Positions 17,415-25,982 of a DNA stretch of 46,300 nucleotides are shown here, piece by piece. The notes beneath the pieces are model-generated. The model was not told the origin of the DNA. It searched no databases and saw only the letters and a program-made list of their open reading frames with translations. Numbering within the stretch: the stretch's first letter is position 1; each line of letters opens with the position of its first letter. Source of the DNA: JAUXFK01 sp034189035 (lineage in GTDB: Bacteria; Desulfobacterota; UBA8473); assembly GCA_034189035.1 (NCBI GenBank), contig JAXHVA010000030.1:1-46300 (forward strand), in the 5' to 3' direction. Made by a program: the position numbers and the translations under genes.

Positions 17415-17838
17415 TTTTATAACTCCTTATTTAATAAGTATTATTTTCGATAATTGGATTTTTATCCTGTAATTTCCAGCAAAATAATGATTTGGTTTAA
17501 TTTTAAGGAATATTTCCTTTTTTAAAGCGCTTTTTGATTGCACTCCTGAAATATTATAAATATTATCAAGATAAAAATTCTTTTATTCTAAGTTAACACA
17601 ATAATCATTTTTTTAGGGTTCATATGGGCAATGCTAAAACGGCTAACGTACTTGAGGAGACTTTAAAGTAAGTTGTTTACATTTTTGGGTAGCAAATGTA
17701 GAATCTTCACAATGACTCAAGTCACAAAGAAAAGATTGTTCATATTCATAAAACCTCATTAAATCCTTGTGATGGTCAGCCAAACTATTACAAAATTTGA
17801 TATTAAAGCAATCTGGAACAGATTTTAATCAAGTACCT
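17415..17838. other. Long spacer between rpsN and rpsH
   Basis: No gene is evident. It contains AAGGAA-TAT-TTCCTT with a T-run on the plus strand (17505-17523), a TGACT-CA-AGTCA palindrome near 17714, and a 15-codon plus-strand frame starting at about 17622 with no other support. The rpsN-rpsH gap is normally under 50 bp. Confidence 0.5.
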
Positions 17839-18024
17839 TTACCAGCTAGACTTAATGGTTCCTGGTATCTCTCCTCTTAATGCATATGTTCGAAGACAGA
17901 TACGACACATATCAAATTTTCTATAATACCCCCTTGCCCTTCCACAAATAGGACAACGATTATACTGTCTCACTTGAAATTTCTTTTTTTTCTTAGCCTT
18001 AGCAATCAATGATTTCTTGGCCAC
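17839..18024 (-). CDS. rpsN: 30S ribosomal protein S14, zinc-binding type
   Basis: Short 61-residue S14 of the type that binds zinc. CPICG and CRICL supply the four cysteines, and the protein ends in GEIPGTIKSSW, diagnostic of the short form. It stands after rplE as in the spc operon. The short form, rather than the about 100-residue cysteine-free one, agrees with the other zinc-type ribosomal proteins here. Confidence 0.98.
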   Translation of the reverse strand: MAKKSLIAKAKKKKKFQVRQYNRCPICGRARGYYRKFDMCRICLRTYALRGEIPGTIKSSW

Positions 18025-18100
18025 GCATACTCTCCATCAAAATATTATATCTTCGCCTTTGACCTTTGGGAAGAACAACTCGTTTCTGGATAATCACTGC

Positions 18101-18640
18101 TTAGTTTTTGAAAGGAACACCCATTAAACTCAACAATGACCTAGCTTCTTCATCAGTATTGGCTGTGGTAACAATAGCCACATTCATACCTTTTACCCTG
18201 TCAATCTTGTCATAATCAATCTCTGGAAATATAATGTGCTCTTTTATCCCTAAAGAGTAATTTCCTCTCCCATCAAAAGACTCCTTGCTTACACCCCTAA
18301 AATCTCGAACCCTTGGAAGAGCAATATTAACCAATCTGTCAAGCAACTCATACATCTTTTCTCTTCTTAAAGTTACCATGCAACCAATAGGCATACCCTT
18401 TCTAAGTTTAAACGAAGCTATAGACTTTCTGGCTCTGGTAATAATAGGCTTCTGACCAGTTATTAAAGACAATTCAAAGGCAGCAGAGTCCAGGAGCTTA
18501 ATATTCTGAATGGCATCTCCCAATCCCATATTTACTACTATCTTTTCAATCCTAGGAACTTCCATTGGATTTTTATAATTATACTCTTTCATTAAAGTCG
18601 GAATTACTTCTTTGATATAGAAATCTTTTAACCTTGCCAT
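18101..18640 (-). CDS. rplE: 50S ribosomal protein L5
   Basis: Binds 5S rRNA and contacts P-site tRNA. The 179 residues contain NPMEVPRIEKIVVNMGLGDA, GQKPIITRARKSIASFKLR, GMPIGCMVTLRREKMYE and IIFPEIDYDKIDRVKGMN, matching the family end to end. It follows rplX after 39 bp. Confidence 0.98.
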   Translation of the reverse strand: MARLKDFYIKEVIPTLMKEYNYKNPMEVPRIEKIVVNMGLGDAIQNIKLLDSAAFELSLITGQKPIITRARKSIASFKLRKGMPIGCMVTLRREKMYELLDRLVNIALPRVRDFRGVSKESFDGRGNYSLGIKEHIIFPEIDYDKIDRVKGMNVAIVTTANTDEEARSLLSLMGVPFKN

Positions 18641-18679
18641 CGAAAGTCACAACCTCCTACCTTATCTCCTACAATTTTC

Positions 18680-19006
18680 TTATCTATCAAAAATTTCCTC
18701 GCACTTAGTGCAAATCCTAACCTTCTTTCCTCCATCCAAATTTTTTTTTCTTGTTCGTACGGGAGAGTTACATTTTTTGCACATAAGAGAAACATTAGAT
18801 ATATGTATACTCCCCTCTCTCTCGATTATTCCACCTCTCCCGGTTTGTGATGCTCTTGTATGCCTTTTGATAAAATTAACCTTTTCAACGATAACACGAT
18901 TCCTCTTGGTTAATACCTTCAAAATCTTACCCATCTTTCCTTTTTCTTTACCAGCAATGACCATTACTGTGTCGTCTTTTTTAACATGGAATCTTGTCTG
19001 CAACAT
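18680..19006 (-). CDS. rplX: 50S ribosomal protein L24 with zinc ribbon
   Basis: Assembly initiator of the large subunit. The KOW motif KKDDTVMVIAGKEKGKMGKI is followed by VNFIKRHTRASQTGRGGI and a C-terminal ribbon with C-x2-C twice (CKKC and CTKC). The 108 residues and the cysteines fit the C+ version. Repeat copy 4 lies 12 bp upstream of its start, between it and rplN. Confidence 0.97.
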   Translation of the reverse strand: MLQTRFHVKKDDTVMVIAGKEKGKMGKILKVLTKRNRVIVEKVNFIKRHTRASQTGRGGIIEREGSIHISNVSLMCKKCNSPVRTRKKNLDGGKKVRICTKCEEIFDR

Positions 19007-19018
19007 TAAAACCTCTCT

Positions 19019-19183
19019 TGTGTCAATGCATAAATGGCCATTTTCTCAAATAATAGCACTCTACACTGTGAAATAAGTACTTACCCTATTGAATTCCGTT
19101 TAACATCCTCCCCTGGGTATTTTTCGAGGCTGACATCCTTCTTAGGCCGCATGAAAAATTTACTCATTTTAAAATGGCCACTC
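19019..19183. repeat. MITE-like repeat, copy 4 (between rplN and rplX)
   Basis: The left end TGTGTCAATGCATAAATGG matches the family terminal repeat closely. The right end AAAATGGCCACT is a weaker inverse match preceded by AAAAATTTACTCATTTT, as in other copies. It takes up nearly all of the rplN-rplX gap (10 bp from the rplN stop). Confidence 0.65.
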
Positions 19184-19192
19184 TTAATAAAA

Positions 19193-19561
19193 TCATAGCA
19201 CCTCTGGCGCCAGTGATATAATCTTGGTAAATTTCTTCGCTCTAAGTTCCCGTGCTACTGGGCCAAAAATTCGGGTACCTATCGGCTCACTTTGAGGATT
19301 GATAAGAACAGCAGAATTATCATCAAATTTTATATAAGACCCGTCCTTCCTTCTTATCTCCTTGGCAGTACGAACGACCACAGCCTTTGACACATCGCCT
19401 TTCTTTACTTTAGAATTTGGGATAGCTTCTTTTACTGAAACGACAATAATATCTCCAATGCTTGCATATTTCCTTCTTGTCCCACCCAAAACTTTTATAC
19501 AGCACAACTTTTTCGCCCCAGAATTGTCAGCAACATTGAGAATTGTCTGCATCTGAATCAT
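19193..19561 (-). CDS. rplN: 50S ribosomal protein L14
   Basis: Interface protein of the large subunit and target of RsfS (also encoded here). It reads MIQMQTILNVADNSGAKKL, VLGGTRRKYASIGDIIVVSV and RKDGSYIKFDDNSAVLINPQ, fully typical. The ATG at 19561, with GAGGTG 6 bp upstream, gives the standard 122 residues and is preferred to the start three codons earlier. Confidence 0.98.
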   Translation of the reverse strand: MIQMQTILNVADNSGAKKLCCIKVLGGTRRKYASIGDIIVVSVKEAIPNSKVKKGDVSKAVVVRTAKEIRRKDGSYIKFDDNSAVLINPQSEPIGTRIFGPVARELRAKKFTKIISLAPEVL

Positions 19562-19601
19562 TATTAGCACCTCATAGAACCAATTCTTTCTTATCTCTTA
19601 T

Positions 19602-19859
19602 TCAAACTGCCTTCTCCAGCGTTTTACACACTCTCCATCTCTTTTCTTTACTTAAAGGTCGACTCTCAATTATTAAAACCCGGTCACCTACTGAACACTC
19701 ATTCTTTTCATCATGGGCTTTGTATTTACCCCTTCTTTGAATATACTTTTTGTATATTGGATGTTTTAAAACCTTGTCTACCCGAACGACTACAGTCTTA
19801 TCCATCTTATCACTGACAACTACTCCAACTTGAGTCCTTCTATGGCCTCTCTCTTTCAC
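19602..19859 (-). CDS. rpsQ: 30S ribosomal protein S17
   Basis: Early-binding small-subunit protein with an OB fold. The 85 residues include RRTQVGVVVSDKMDKTVVVR, HPIYKKYIQRRGKYKAHDEK and VGDRVLIIESRPLSKEKRWR. It overlaps the rpmC stop by 4 bp, so translation is coupled. It is the last gene of the S10 group before rplN. Confidence 0.98.
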   Translation of the reverse strand: MKERGHRRTQVGVVVSDKMDKTVVVRVDKVLKHPIYKKYIQRRGKYKAHDEKNECSVGDRVLIIESRPLSKEKRWRVCKTLEKAV

Positions 19860-20062
19860 CTTTTTTCCTTCCCTTGCAACTCTCTTTCCTTTAGGACTGT
19901 TTTTGCTCTTGCTATATCCCTTTTCACCTGAGTAATCCTCATGGTATTTTCGAGTTGCCCTATTGCAAGCTGAAACTTCAAGTTAAATAATTCCTCAGCT
20001 AGATCCTTCTCCTTTTGTTTAATCTCTACAGTACTTAAATCACGAATTTTACTTTCTTTCAT
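19856..20062 (-). CDS. rpmC: 50S ribosomal protein L29
   Basis: Two-helix protein at the tunnel exit, docking site for trigger factor and SRP together with L23. The 68 residues have KESKIRDLSTVEIKQKEKDL and the signature LKFQLAIGQLENTMRITQVK. It overlaps the end of rplP by 14 bp. Confidence 0.97.
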   Translation of the reverse strand: MKESKIRDLSTVEIKQKEKDLAEELFNLKFQLAIGQLENTMRITQVKRDIARAKTVLKERELQGKEKR

Positions 20063-20474
20063 AAAGGTCTCCCCGACATATAAACCTCGTATGTATGGGC
20101 AACTTATAAGCAGCTAGTCGAAAAGCCTCTCTAGCAACATCCTCCCCAACACCTTCCATTTCATAGAGTATTCTACCCGGTTTTACAACGGCTACCCAAT
20201 CTTCAGGAGCCCCTTTTCCCTTTCCCATTCTTGTTTCAGCGGGCTTCGCAGTGATTGGTTTATCGGGGAATATCCTGATCCAAACCTTTCCGCCTCTCTT
20301 TATATAACGAGTCATTGCTATTCGAGCTGCTTCAATCTGACGTGTAGTTATCCAACCACATTCCTTTGCCTGCAAAGCATAATCGCCAAATTCAACGGTA
20401 GAGCCCCTGTACGATGTTCCCCTTCTTCTCCCTCTTTGATGCTTTCTGAATTTTACCTTCTTTGGTTGTAGCAC
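20049..20474 (-). CDS. rplP: 50S ribosomal protein L16
   Basis: Organises the peptidyl-transferase region. The 141 residues start MLQPKKVKFRKHQRGRRRG and carry FGDYALQAKECGWITTRQIE, RIFPDKPITAKPAETRMGKG and the family's C-terminal helix. It lies 26 bp after rpsC. Confidence 0.98.
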   Translation of the reverse strand: MLQPKKVKFRKHQRGRRRGTSYRGSTVEFGDYALQAKECGWITTRQIEAARIAMTRYIKRGGKVWIRIFPDKPITAKPAETRMGKGKGAPEDWVAVVKPGRILYEMEGVGEDVAREAFRLAAYKLPIHTRFICRGDLYERK

Positions 20475-20500
20475 GTTACATACCTTCCCGTTTTATTAAA

Positions 20501-21154
20501 CTATTTTCTTATATCTACGCCACCCTTTTTTGAAAGGATTTCTCCTTTGAAAATCCATACCTTAATACCAATGATGCCATAAGTCGTATGCGCCTCTGCA
20601 AAACCATAGTCAATATCAGCCCTTAAAGTATGAAGTGAGACTCTCCCTTCTCGATACCATTCTCTCCTCGCCATTTCAGCGCCTCCCAATCTACCAGCAC
20701 ACGAAATCTTAATTCCTTGAGCCCCAAATTTCAAAGCGGATGAAACACTTCTCTTCATGGCTCTTCTAAAAGCAACCCTTTTTTCCAATTGACTTGCTGT
20801 ATTTTCTGCAACTAACTGGGCATCAATCTCTGGCTTTCGCACCTCTTGGATATTTATAAATATCTCTTTAGAAGTTAAGTTCTGTAACGCACTCTTTAAT
20901 GCCTCAATCTCTACACCTTTTCTCCCAATTATTATCCCAGGACGCGCAGTATATATATTAATCTTAGACTTATTTGCAGCTCTCTCAATCTCAATTTTCG
21001 AAATCCCTGCGTTATAGAGTTTACGTTTTAGAAACTTCCTAATCTTAATATCTTCTTGTAGCAAGCTGGAAAAATCCTTCTCAGCAAACCATTTAGAACT
21101 CCACGTTTTGGTTACTCCCAGCCTGAAACCAGTTGGGTGGACCTTTTGCCCCAA
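20501..21154 (-). CDS. rpsC: 30S ribosomal protein S3
   Basis: mRNA-entry protein of the 30S subunit. GQKVHPTGFRLGVTKTWSSK opens the protein; the KH domain follows (ARPGIIIGRKGVEIEALKSA) and then ARREWYREGRVSLHTLRADI. I place the start at the TTG just before GQKVHP (21154), with GGAGG about 5 bp upstream, giving 217 residues. A TTG six codons earlier would add MRREEV, unlike family members. Confidence 0.96.
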   Translation of the reverse strand: MGQKVHPTGFRLGVTKTWSSKWFAEKDFSSLLQEDIKIRKFLKRKLYNAGISKIEIERAANKSKINIYTARPGIIIGRKGVEIEALKSALQNLTSKEIFINIQEVRKPEIDAQLVAENTASQLEKRVAFRRAMKRSVSSALKFGAQGIKISCAGRLGGAEMARREWYREGRVSLHTLRADIDYGFAEAHTTYGIIGIKVWIFKGEILSKKGGVDIRK

Positions 21155-21175
21155 AACTTCCTCCCTTCTCAAAAA

Positions 21176-21508
21176 CTATCCTTCTTTTAGTATTACTGTA
21201 ATATGACTGGTTCTCTTACAAATTCTCCCTACTCTTCCCATTGCCCTTGCTCTAAATCTCTTTAGTGTTGGACCTTCATTAACATAAATCGTATCAATAA
21301 AAAGTGTATCTATATCAATATTCTTATTTTGAGATGAATTTGCTACAGCAGAGCGTAAAAGCTTTTCAATTATTCTGGCAGATGCCTTGGTTGTAATAGA
21401 TAGAATATTCAATGCATCTTCTACTCTTTTACCGCGAATTAAATCGGCAACTAGCCTCACTTTTCTCGGTGATACTCTAATATAATTTACAGACGTCTTC
21501 GTCTCCAT
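21176..21508 (-). CDS. rplV: 50S ribosomal protein L22
   Basis: Lines the nascent-chain tunnel; its hairpin loop is a macrolide-resistance site. The 110 residues run NYIRVSPRKVRLVADLIRGK, then IEKLLRSAVANSSQNKN and GPTLKRFRARAMGRVGRICK, with normal loop length. It is preceded by rpsS (17 bp) and followed by rpsC. Confidence 0.98.
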   Translation of the reverse strand: METKTSVNYIRVSPRKVRLVADLIRGKRVEDALNILSITTKASARIIEKLLRSAVANSSQNKNIDIDTLFIDTIYVNEGPTLKRFRARAMGRVGRICKRTSHITVILKEG

Positions 21509-21525
21509 AATCCATTATATCCTTT

Positions 21526-21819
21526 TTATCTTTTCTTTCCTTCTATCCTGGTCTTTTTCCCTCCGGCATGGGAATAGAATGTCCTTGTTGGTGCAAATTC
21601 TCCCAGTTTATGTCCGACCATATTCTCTGTAATAAAGATAGGAATGAATTTTTTTCCATTATGGACAGCAATGGTGTGGCCAATCAGCTCAGGTACAATA
21701 GTCGACCTTCGCGACCATGTCTTTATAATCCTTTTACTGGTTGTTTCTTCGCTAGCTCTTCTTACTTTCTTTAAAAGGCTTTCTTCTATAAAAGGTCCTT
21801 TTTTTATAGATCTTCCCAC
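21526..21819 (-). CDS. rpsS: 30S ribosomal protein S19
   Basis: Head protein forming a complex with S13. The 97 residues start MGRSIKKGPFIEESLLKKV and contain KTWSRRSTIVPELIGHTIAV, HNGKKFIPIFITENMVGHKL and GEFAPTRTFYSH. A spacer of 117 bp precedes it after rplB, longer than usual, with no feature recognised in it. Confidence 0.98.
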   Translation of the reverse strand: MGRSIKKGPFIEESLLKKVRRASEETTSKRIIKTWSRRSTIVPELIGHTIAVHNGKKFIPIFITENMVGHKLGEFAPTRTFYSHAGGKKTRIEGKKR

Positions 21820-21936
21820 ATCAATCTCCTATGTATTTAATAATCATAGGACTCGGTTGGTTTCAATCCCCAGACACGGCCCTAATGTTGATTTCCAAAC
21901 CTATCCTAGAAATTCCTAGTATATAATTCGATATAT

Positions 21937-22767
21937 CTAGGATCTTCCTTTTCTCCTTGAGAGGATATACTTGTCTGTGCTTTTATTTTTTCTTGTTTTA
22001 TATCCTTTCGTAGGAACTCCCCAGGGCGTTACTGGATGCCTGCCTCCGGAGGACTTCCCCTCACCTCCACCTAGCGGATGATCAACTGGATTCATGGCAA
22101 CTCCCCGAACCTTTGGTCTTCTTCCCATCCACCGTTTTCTGCCAGCCTTACCTATAGAAAAATTCTCAAAATCAATATTTCCAACCTGACCAATGGTTGC
22201 AAAACATTCCTTCAATATGAGACGCACTTCATTAGAAGGCAGTTTTATCTGGGCATACTTTCCCTCCTTTGCTACGAGCTGGCCAAAGGTCCCTGCGCTT
22301 CTAATGATCTGAGCTCCCTTCCCAGGCTTTAATTCGACATTGTGTATAAAAGTACCAAGAGGAATGCTCCTTAAAGGCAAAGTATTTCCAGGTTTTATAT
22401 CAACATCTTCCCCAGAAATAACGGTGTCTCCTACTTGAAGTTTTAAAGGAGCGATTATATATCTCTTTTCTCCATCAACATACTTTAAAAGAGCAATATT
22501 AGCCGAACGATTTGGATCATATTCAATTGAAGCTACTTTTGCTGGAATATTTATCTTATCCCTTTTAAAATCAATTACTCTAAACCTTCGTTTGTGTCTT
22601 CCGCCAATATGCCTGGAAGTAATTCTACCGTAACAATTCCTCCCGCCTGTTTTATGAAGAGGCTTTAAAAGAGACTTTTCTGGTTTGGCACGGGTTATCT
22701 CCTCAAAAGTTAATACGCTTTGGAATCTCCTTCCAGGTGATGTTGGTTTATATTTTTTTATACCCAC
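21937..22767 (-). CDS. rplB: 50S ribosomal protein L2
   Basis: Core large-subunit protein needed for peptidyl-transferase assembly. The 276 residues include KSLLKPLHKTGGRNCYGRIT, RHIGGRHKRRFRVIDFKRDK and the conserved C-terminal loop RGVAMNPVDHPLGGGEGKSS with its essential histidine. It stands between rplW and rpsS as in S10 operons. Confidence 0.98.
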   Translation of the reverse strand: MGIKKYKPTSPGRRFQSVLTFEEITRAKPEKSLLKPLHKTGGRNCYGRITSRHIGGRHKRRFRVIDFKRDKINIPAKVASIEYDPNRSANIALLKYVDGEKRYIIAPLKLQVGDTVISGEDVDIKPGNTLPLRSIPLGTFIHNVELKPGKGAQIIRSAGTFGQLVAKEGKYAQIKLPSNEVRLILKECFATIGQVGNIDFENFSIGKAGRKRWMGRRPKVRGVAMNPVDHPLGGGEGKSSGGRHPVTPWGVPTKGYKTRKNKSTDKYILSRRKGRS

Positions 22768-22808
22768 TTAACACTCCATTTCAATTCATGTGATACTAGC
22801 TATAAGGT

Positions 22809-23099
22809 CTAAACTCCGTCAAAGTACTCTATATGATCTCCTGGCTTTAAAGTCACAATAGCCTTCTTCCAATCCTTTCTTCTACCAAAACTCCTCCCTA
22901 ATCTCTTAGGCTTACCTTTCATATTTAAAGTATTAATGTTTAATACCTTTACTTTAAAGAGCTTTTCAACTGCTTTTTTTATTTCTATTTTATTGGCATC
23001 CTTACTTACCTCAAAGGTCAGTTGATTATACTCTCCTTTTTGAATATCACTCTTTTCAGTAATCAAAGGCCTTCTTATCACTCTATATATATCATTCAT
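22809..23099 (-). CDS. rplW: 50S ribosomal protein L23
   Basis: Tunnel-exit protein that recruits trigger factor and SRP. The 96 residues contain RRPLITEKSDIQKGEYNQLT, ANKIEIKKAVEKLFKVKVLN and LGRSFGRRKDWKKAIVTLKP, typical throughout. Its start overlaps the rplD stop by 4 bp. Confidence 0.98.
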   Translation of the reverse strand: MNDIYRVIRRPLITEKSDIQKGEYNQLTFEVSKDANKIEIKKAVEKLFKVKVLNINTLNMKGKPKRLGRSFGRRKDWKKAIVTLKPGDHIEYFDGV

Positions 23100-23716
23100 G
23101 ACAATAATCTCGTTTCTATCTTCTCTAAAGAGGGCTTAACAAGGATCAGGTTTTCATGTCGCAGGATATCATAGACATTTAGACCTTCAGGGGGCAAAAC
23201 TTTTGTAAACTTGACATTTCTTGCTGATCTTTCAAGGGTAAAATTACCTTCATCAACGATTAAGACATTTTGCACGTCAAAGTTACTCATAATAAACACA
23301 AAGGCCTTTGTCCGAATCTCATCTAGATGAAAATTATCTAAAACGATTATCTTTCCTTCCTTTAACTTCAATGTCAAAACGGACTTTAAAGCTTCTCGTT
23401 TGACCTTTTTAGGAAGAGAACATGAATAATCTCTAGGAGTAGGGCCGAAAACTGTGCCACCTCCCACCCAAAGCGGAGATCTTCGCGAACCGACGCGGGC
23501 TCTACCTGTACCTTTTTGACGCCAGGGTTTAACCCCTCCTCCTCGAACTTGGGCTCTGTTTTTAGTAGAAGCTGTCCCTCTCCTCTTATTTTTCTGTTGC
23601 ATGATTATCACATCAGAAATCAAGTGTGGCTTTACTTTAACGTCATATATCTCATCATTGAGATATATTTCACAAACCTTTTTCTTCTGTGTATTATAAA
23701 CGTCTGTTACTGGCAT
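23096..23716 (-). CDS. rplD: 50S ribosomal protein L4
   Basis: Tunnel protein; in E. coli it is also the autogenous repressor of the S10 operon. The 206 residues include the extended loop RRGTASTKNRAQVRGGGVKP, WRQKGTGRARVGSRRSPLWV and GPTPRDYSCSLPKKVKREAL, which match the family. Whether L4 regulation works here is unknown. It is coupled to rplW by overlap. Confidence 0.98.
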   Translation of the reverse strand: MPVTDVYNTQKKKVCEIYLNDEIYDVKVKPHLISDVIIMQQKNKRRGTASTKNRAQVRGGGVKPWRQKGTGRARVGSRRSPLWVGGGTVFGPTPRDYSCSLPKKVKREALKSVLTLKLKEGKIIVLDNFHLDEIRTKAFVFIMSNFDVQNVLIVDEGNFTLERSARNVKFTKVLPPEGLNVYDILRHENLILVKPSLEKIETRLLS

Positions 23717-23747
23717 ATTAAGACTCCTAATTGACAGTGAACCAATG

Positions 23748-24389
23748 TCAATTATTTCCCTTCTTTACACTACTCTTTATTATTATTATTCCATTTCGAG
23801 AGCCAGGGACTGCACCCTTCAACAGTATTACATTCTTATTGGGTTTCACTTCCACAACCTCGATATTCTGTACTGTAACCCTCTTACCACCCAAGCGACC
23901 TGGCATCTTTCTTCCTTTAAAAACCCTTGAGGGAGTTGCACTTGCTCCGATAGAACCTGGCGCCTTATGAAACATTGAACCATGACCGCTGGGGCCTCCT
24001 CTGAAACCCCATCTTTTTACTACTCCAGCAAATCCCTTGCCCTTACTCATTCCGGTAACATCTACAAAATCCCCGGCATTGAACATGTTATCTACTGTGA
24101 TCCTGTCTCCTTCTTTATAATCATCTATATTATTAAACTCAAACTCTTTTAGATAGACACATGGAATTGCGTTATGTCTTTTGAAGTGACCATTCAGTGG
24201 CTTGTTAAGCCTTTTCACCTTTTTTTCAGAATATCCGAGTTGCAAAACACTGTATCCGTCATTATCCAAAGTCTTCTTTTGGACAACAATACAGGGACCT
24301 GCCTCTATTACTGTTACTGGTAATACATTCCCACTTTCTGAAAAGATTTGCGTCATCCCCAATTTTCGACCGATTATCCCTTTAACCAT
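23748..24389 (-). CDS. rplC: 50S ribosomal protein L3
   Basis: Nucleates large-subunit assembly. MVKGIIGRKLGMTQIFSESG is the usual N-terminus; MSKGKGFAGVVKRWGFRGGP, GSMFHKAPGSIGASATPSRV and FKGRKMPGRLGGKRVTVQNI follow. The ATG at 24389 has AGGAG 7 bp upstream, giving 213 residues; the longer frame from 24425 would overlap rpsJ and lacks support. It begins 16 bp after the rpsJ stop. Confidence 0.97.
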   Translation of the reverse strand: MVKGIIGRKLGMTQIFSESGNVLPVTVIEAGPCIVVQKKTLDNDGYSVLQLGYSEKKVKRLNKPLNGHFKRHNAIPCVYLKEFEFNNIDDYKEGDRITVDNMFNAGDFVDVTGMSKGKGFAGVVKRWGFRGGPSGHGSMFHKAPGSIGASATPSRVFKGRKMPGRLGGKRVTVQNIEVVEVKPNKNVILLKGAVPGSRNGIIIIKSSVKKGNN

Positions 24390-24405
24390 AAATATTCTCC
24401 TGCCC

Positions 24406-24714
24406 TTACAGTTTAATTTCCACATCTACACCTGCAGCAAGGTCTAGTCTCATCAGTGCATCTATTGTCTGCTGTGTCGGCTCGAGTATATCTAAAAGCC
24501 TCTTATGGGTTCTTATCTCAAATTGCTCTCTCGACTTCTTATCTACATGTGGAGAACGTAATACGCAATACTTATTAATCATTGTGGGAAGAGGTATAGG
24601 GCCGGCGACCTTCGCTCCTGTTCTTTTTGCAGTATCAACAATCTCTTCAGCGGATTGATCTAGCAATCTGTGATCATACGCCTTGAGTCGAATCCTTATC
24701 TTTTGTTCATTCAT
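24406..24714 (-). CDS. rpsJ: 30S ribosomal protein S10
   Basis: Small-subunit head protein that also acts as NusE in antitermination with NusB and NusG. The 102 residues show RIRLKAYDHRLLDQSAEEIV, KVAGPIPLPTMINKYCVLRS and RTHKRLLDILEPTQQTIDAL. It follows tuf after 36 bp, so the S10 operon is continuous with the str operon. Confidence 0.98.
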   Translation of the reverse strand: MNEQKIRIRLKAYDHRLLDQSAEEIVDTAKRTGAKVAGPIPLPTMINKYCVLRSPHVDKKSREQFEIRTHKRLLDILEPTQQTIDALMRLDLAAGVDVEIKL

Positions 24715-24750
24715 AGCTTAATTCCTGCCTATTCTACTTTATAACCTCTC

Positions 24751-25950
24751 TTATTCAACAATTTCACTTATAACGCCAGCGCCGACAGTCTTTCCTCCCT
24801 CTCGAATCGCAAACCGTAACTCTTTCTCCATAGCTATTGGAGTTATCAAATCCGCAACCAGTGATACATTATCTCCAGGCATTACCATCTCTATCCCCTC
24901 TGGTAAAGTCACCACACCCGTCACATCTGTCGTTCGAAAATAAAACTGCGGCCTATATCCATTGAAAAACGGCGTGTGCCTACCACCCTCCTCCTTCGAC
25001 AATACATATACCTCCGCCTTAAAACTCTTATGTGGCATTATACTCCCTGGCTTTGATATCACCTGCCCGCGCTCTACATCATCTCGCTTCGTCCCACGTA
25101 ACAATACTCCTATATTATCACCAGCCTGACCCTGATCCAGTATCTTCCGAAACATCTCCACTCCTGTACAGACTGTCTTCACTGTAGGCCTTATCCCTAC
25201 TATCTCTACCTCCTCGCCTACCTTAATCACTCCACGCTCCACTCGACCTGTCACTACTGTACCCCTGCCTGATATAGTAAAAACATCCTCCACAGGTAAC
25301 AAAAACGGCTTGTCTATATCACGTACAGGATCAGGTATATAAGAATCCACCGCATCCATTAACTCCAGTATACTCTTACAACTCTCACACTCCAACTTCC
25401 CACATCCACACTCCAACGCCTTTAACGCTGAACCTGATATCACCGGTATATCATCACCAGGAAAATCATACTCACTCAAAAGCTCCCGAACCTCTAACTC
25501 CACCAACTCCATCAACTCCTCATCATCTACCATGTCAGCCTTGTTCAAATATACCACTATATAAGGCACTCGTACCTGCCTCGATAACAATATGTGCTCC
25601 CGCGTCTGAGGCATCGGCCCATCAGCAGCACTTACCACCAATATCGTACCATCCATCTGAGCTGCACCTGTTATCATATTCTTTATGTAATCCGCATGCC
25701 CAGGACAATCTATATGTGCATAATGCCGAGACTTCGTCTCATACTCCACATGCGCTATCGCTATCGTTAAACCCCGCTCCTTCTCCTCCGGCGCATTGTC
25801 TATGTTCTCATATGACATATACTCCGCCATACCCTGATTACTCAATACCCTAGTAATCGCAGACGTTAATGTCGTCTTCCCATGATCCACATGGCCTATC
25901 GTCCCTATATTAACATGCGGCTTCGTCCTCTCAAACTTCTTCTTTGACAT
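24751..25950 (-). CDS. tuf: Elongation factor Tu, copy 1
   Basis: Delivers aminoacyl-tRNA to the ribosome as a GTPase. The 399 residues have GHVDHGKT (19-26), DCPGH (81-85), NKAD (136-139) and the usual domains 2 and 3. A cysteine cluster C181, C183, C188, C191 lies after SALKALE, where E. coli has no cysteines. The coding sequence appears identical base for base to the copy at 42015-43214; only the stop codon (TAA here, TAG there) and one base just before the start differ. AGGAGG lies about 8 bp upstream. It uses GAG and other G/C-ending codons more than its neighbours. It sits last in the str group, after fusA. Confidence 0.98.
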   Translation of the reverse strand: MSKKKFERTKPHVNIGTIGHVDHGKTTLTSAITRVLSNQGMAEYMSYENIDNAPEEKERGLTIAIAHVEYETKSRHYAHIDCPGHADYIKNMITGAAQMDGTILVVSAADGPMPQTREHILLSRQVRVPYIVVYLNKADMVDDEELMELVELEVRELLSEYDFPGDDIPVISGSALKALECGCGKLECESCKSILELMDAVDSYIPDPVRDIDKPFLLPVEDVFTISGRGTVVTGRVERGVIKVGEEVEIVGIRPTVKTVCTGVEMFRKILDQGQAGDNIGVLLRGTKRDDVERGQVISKPGSIMPHKSFKAEVYVLSKEEGGRHTPFFNGYRPQFYFRTTDVTGVVTLPEGIEMVMPGDNVSLVADLITPIAMEKELRFAIREGGKTVGAGVISEIVE

Positions 25951-25982
25951 CCCTTACTCCTCCTTCTAAGGAATTTACTGTA

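Noticed and set aside
17622..17669. Tiny plus-strand frame beginning MGNAKTANVLEE
   Set aside because: Fifteen codons with no ribosome-binding site or continuation. It could be a scrap of a mobile-element gene but cannot be supported.
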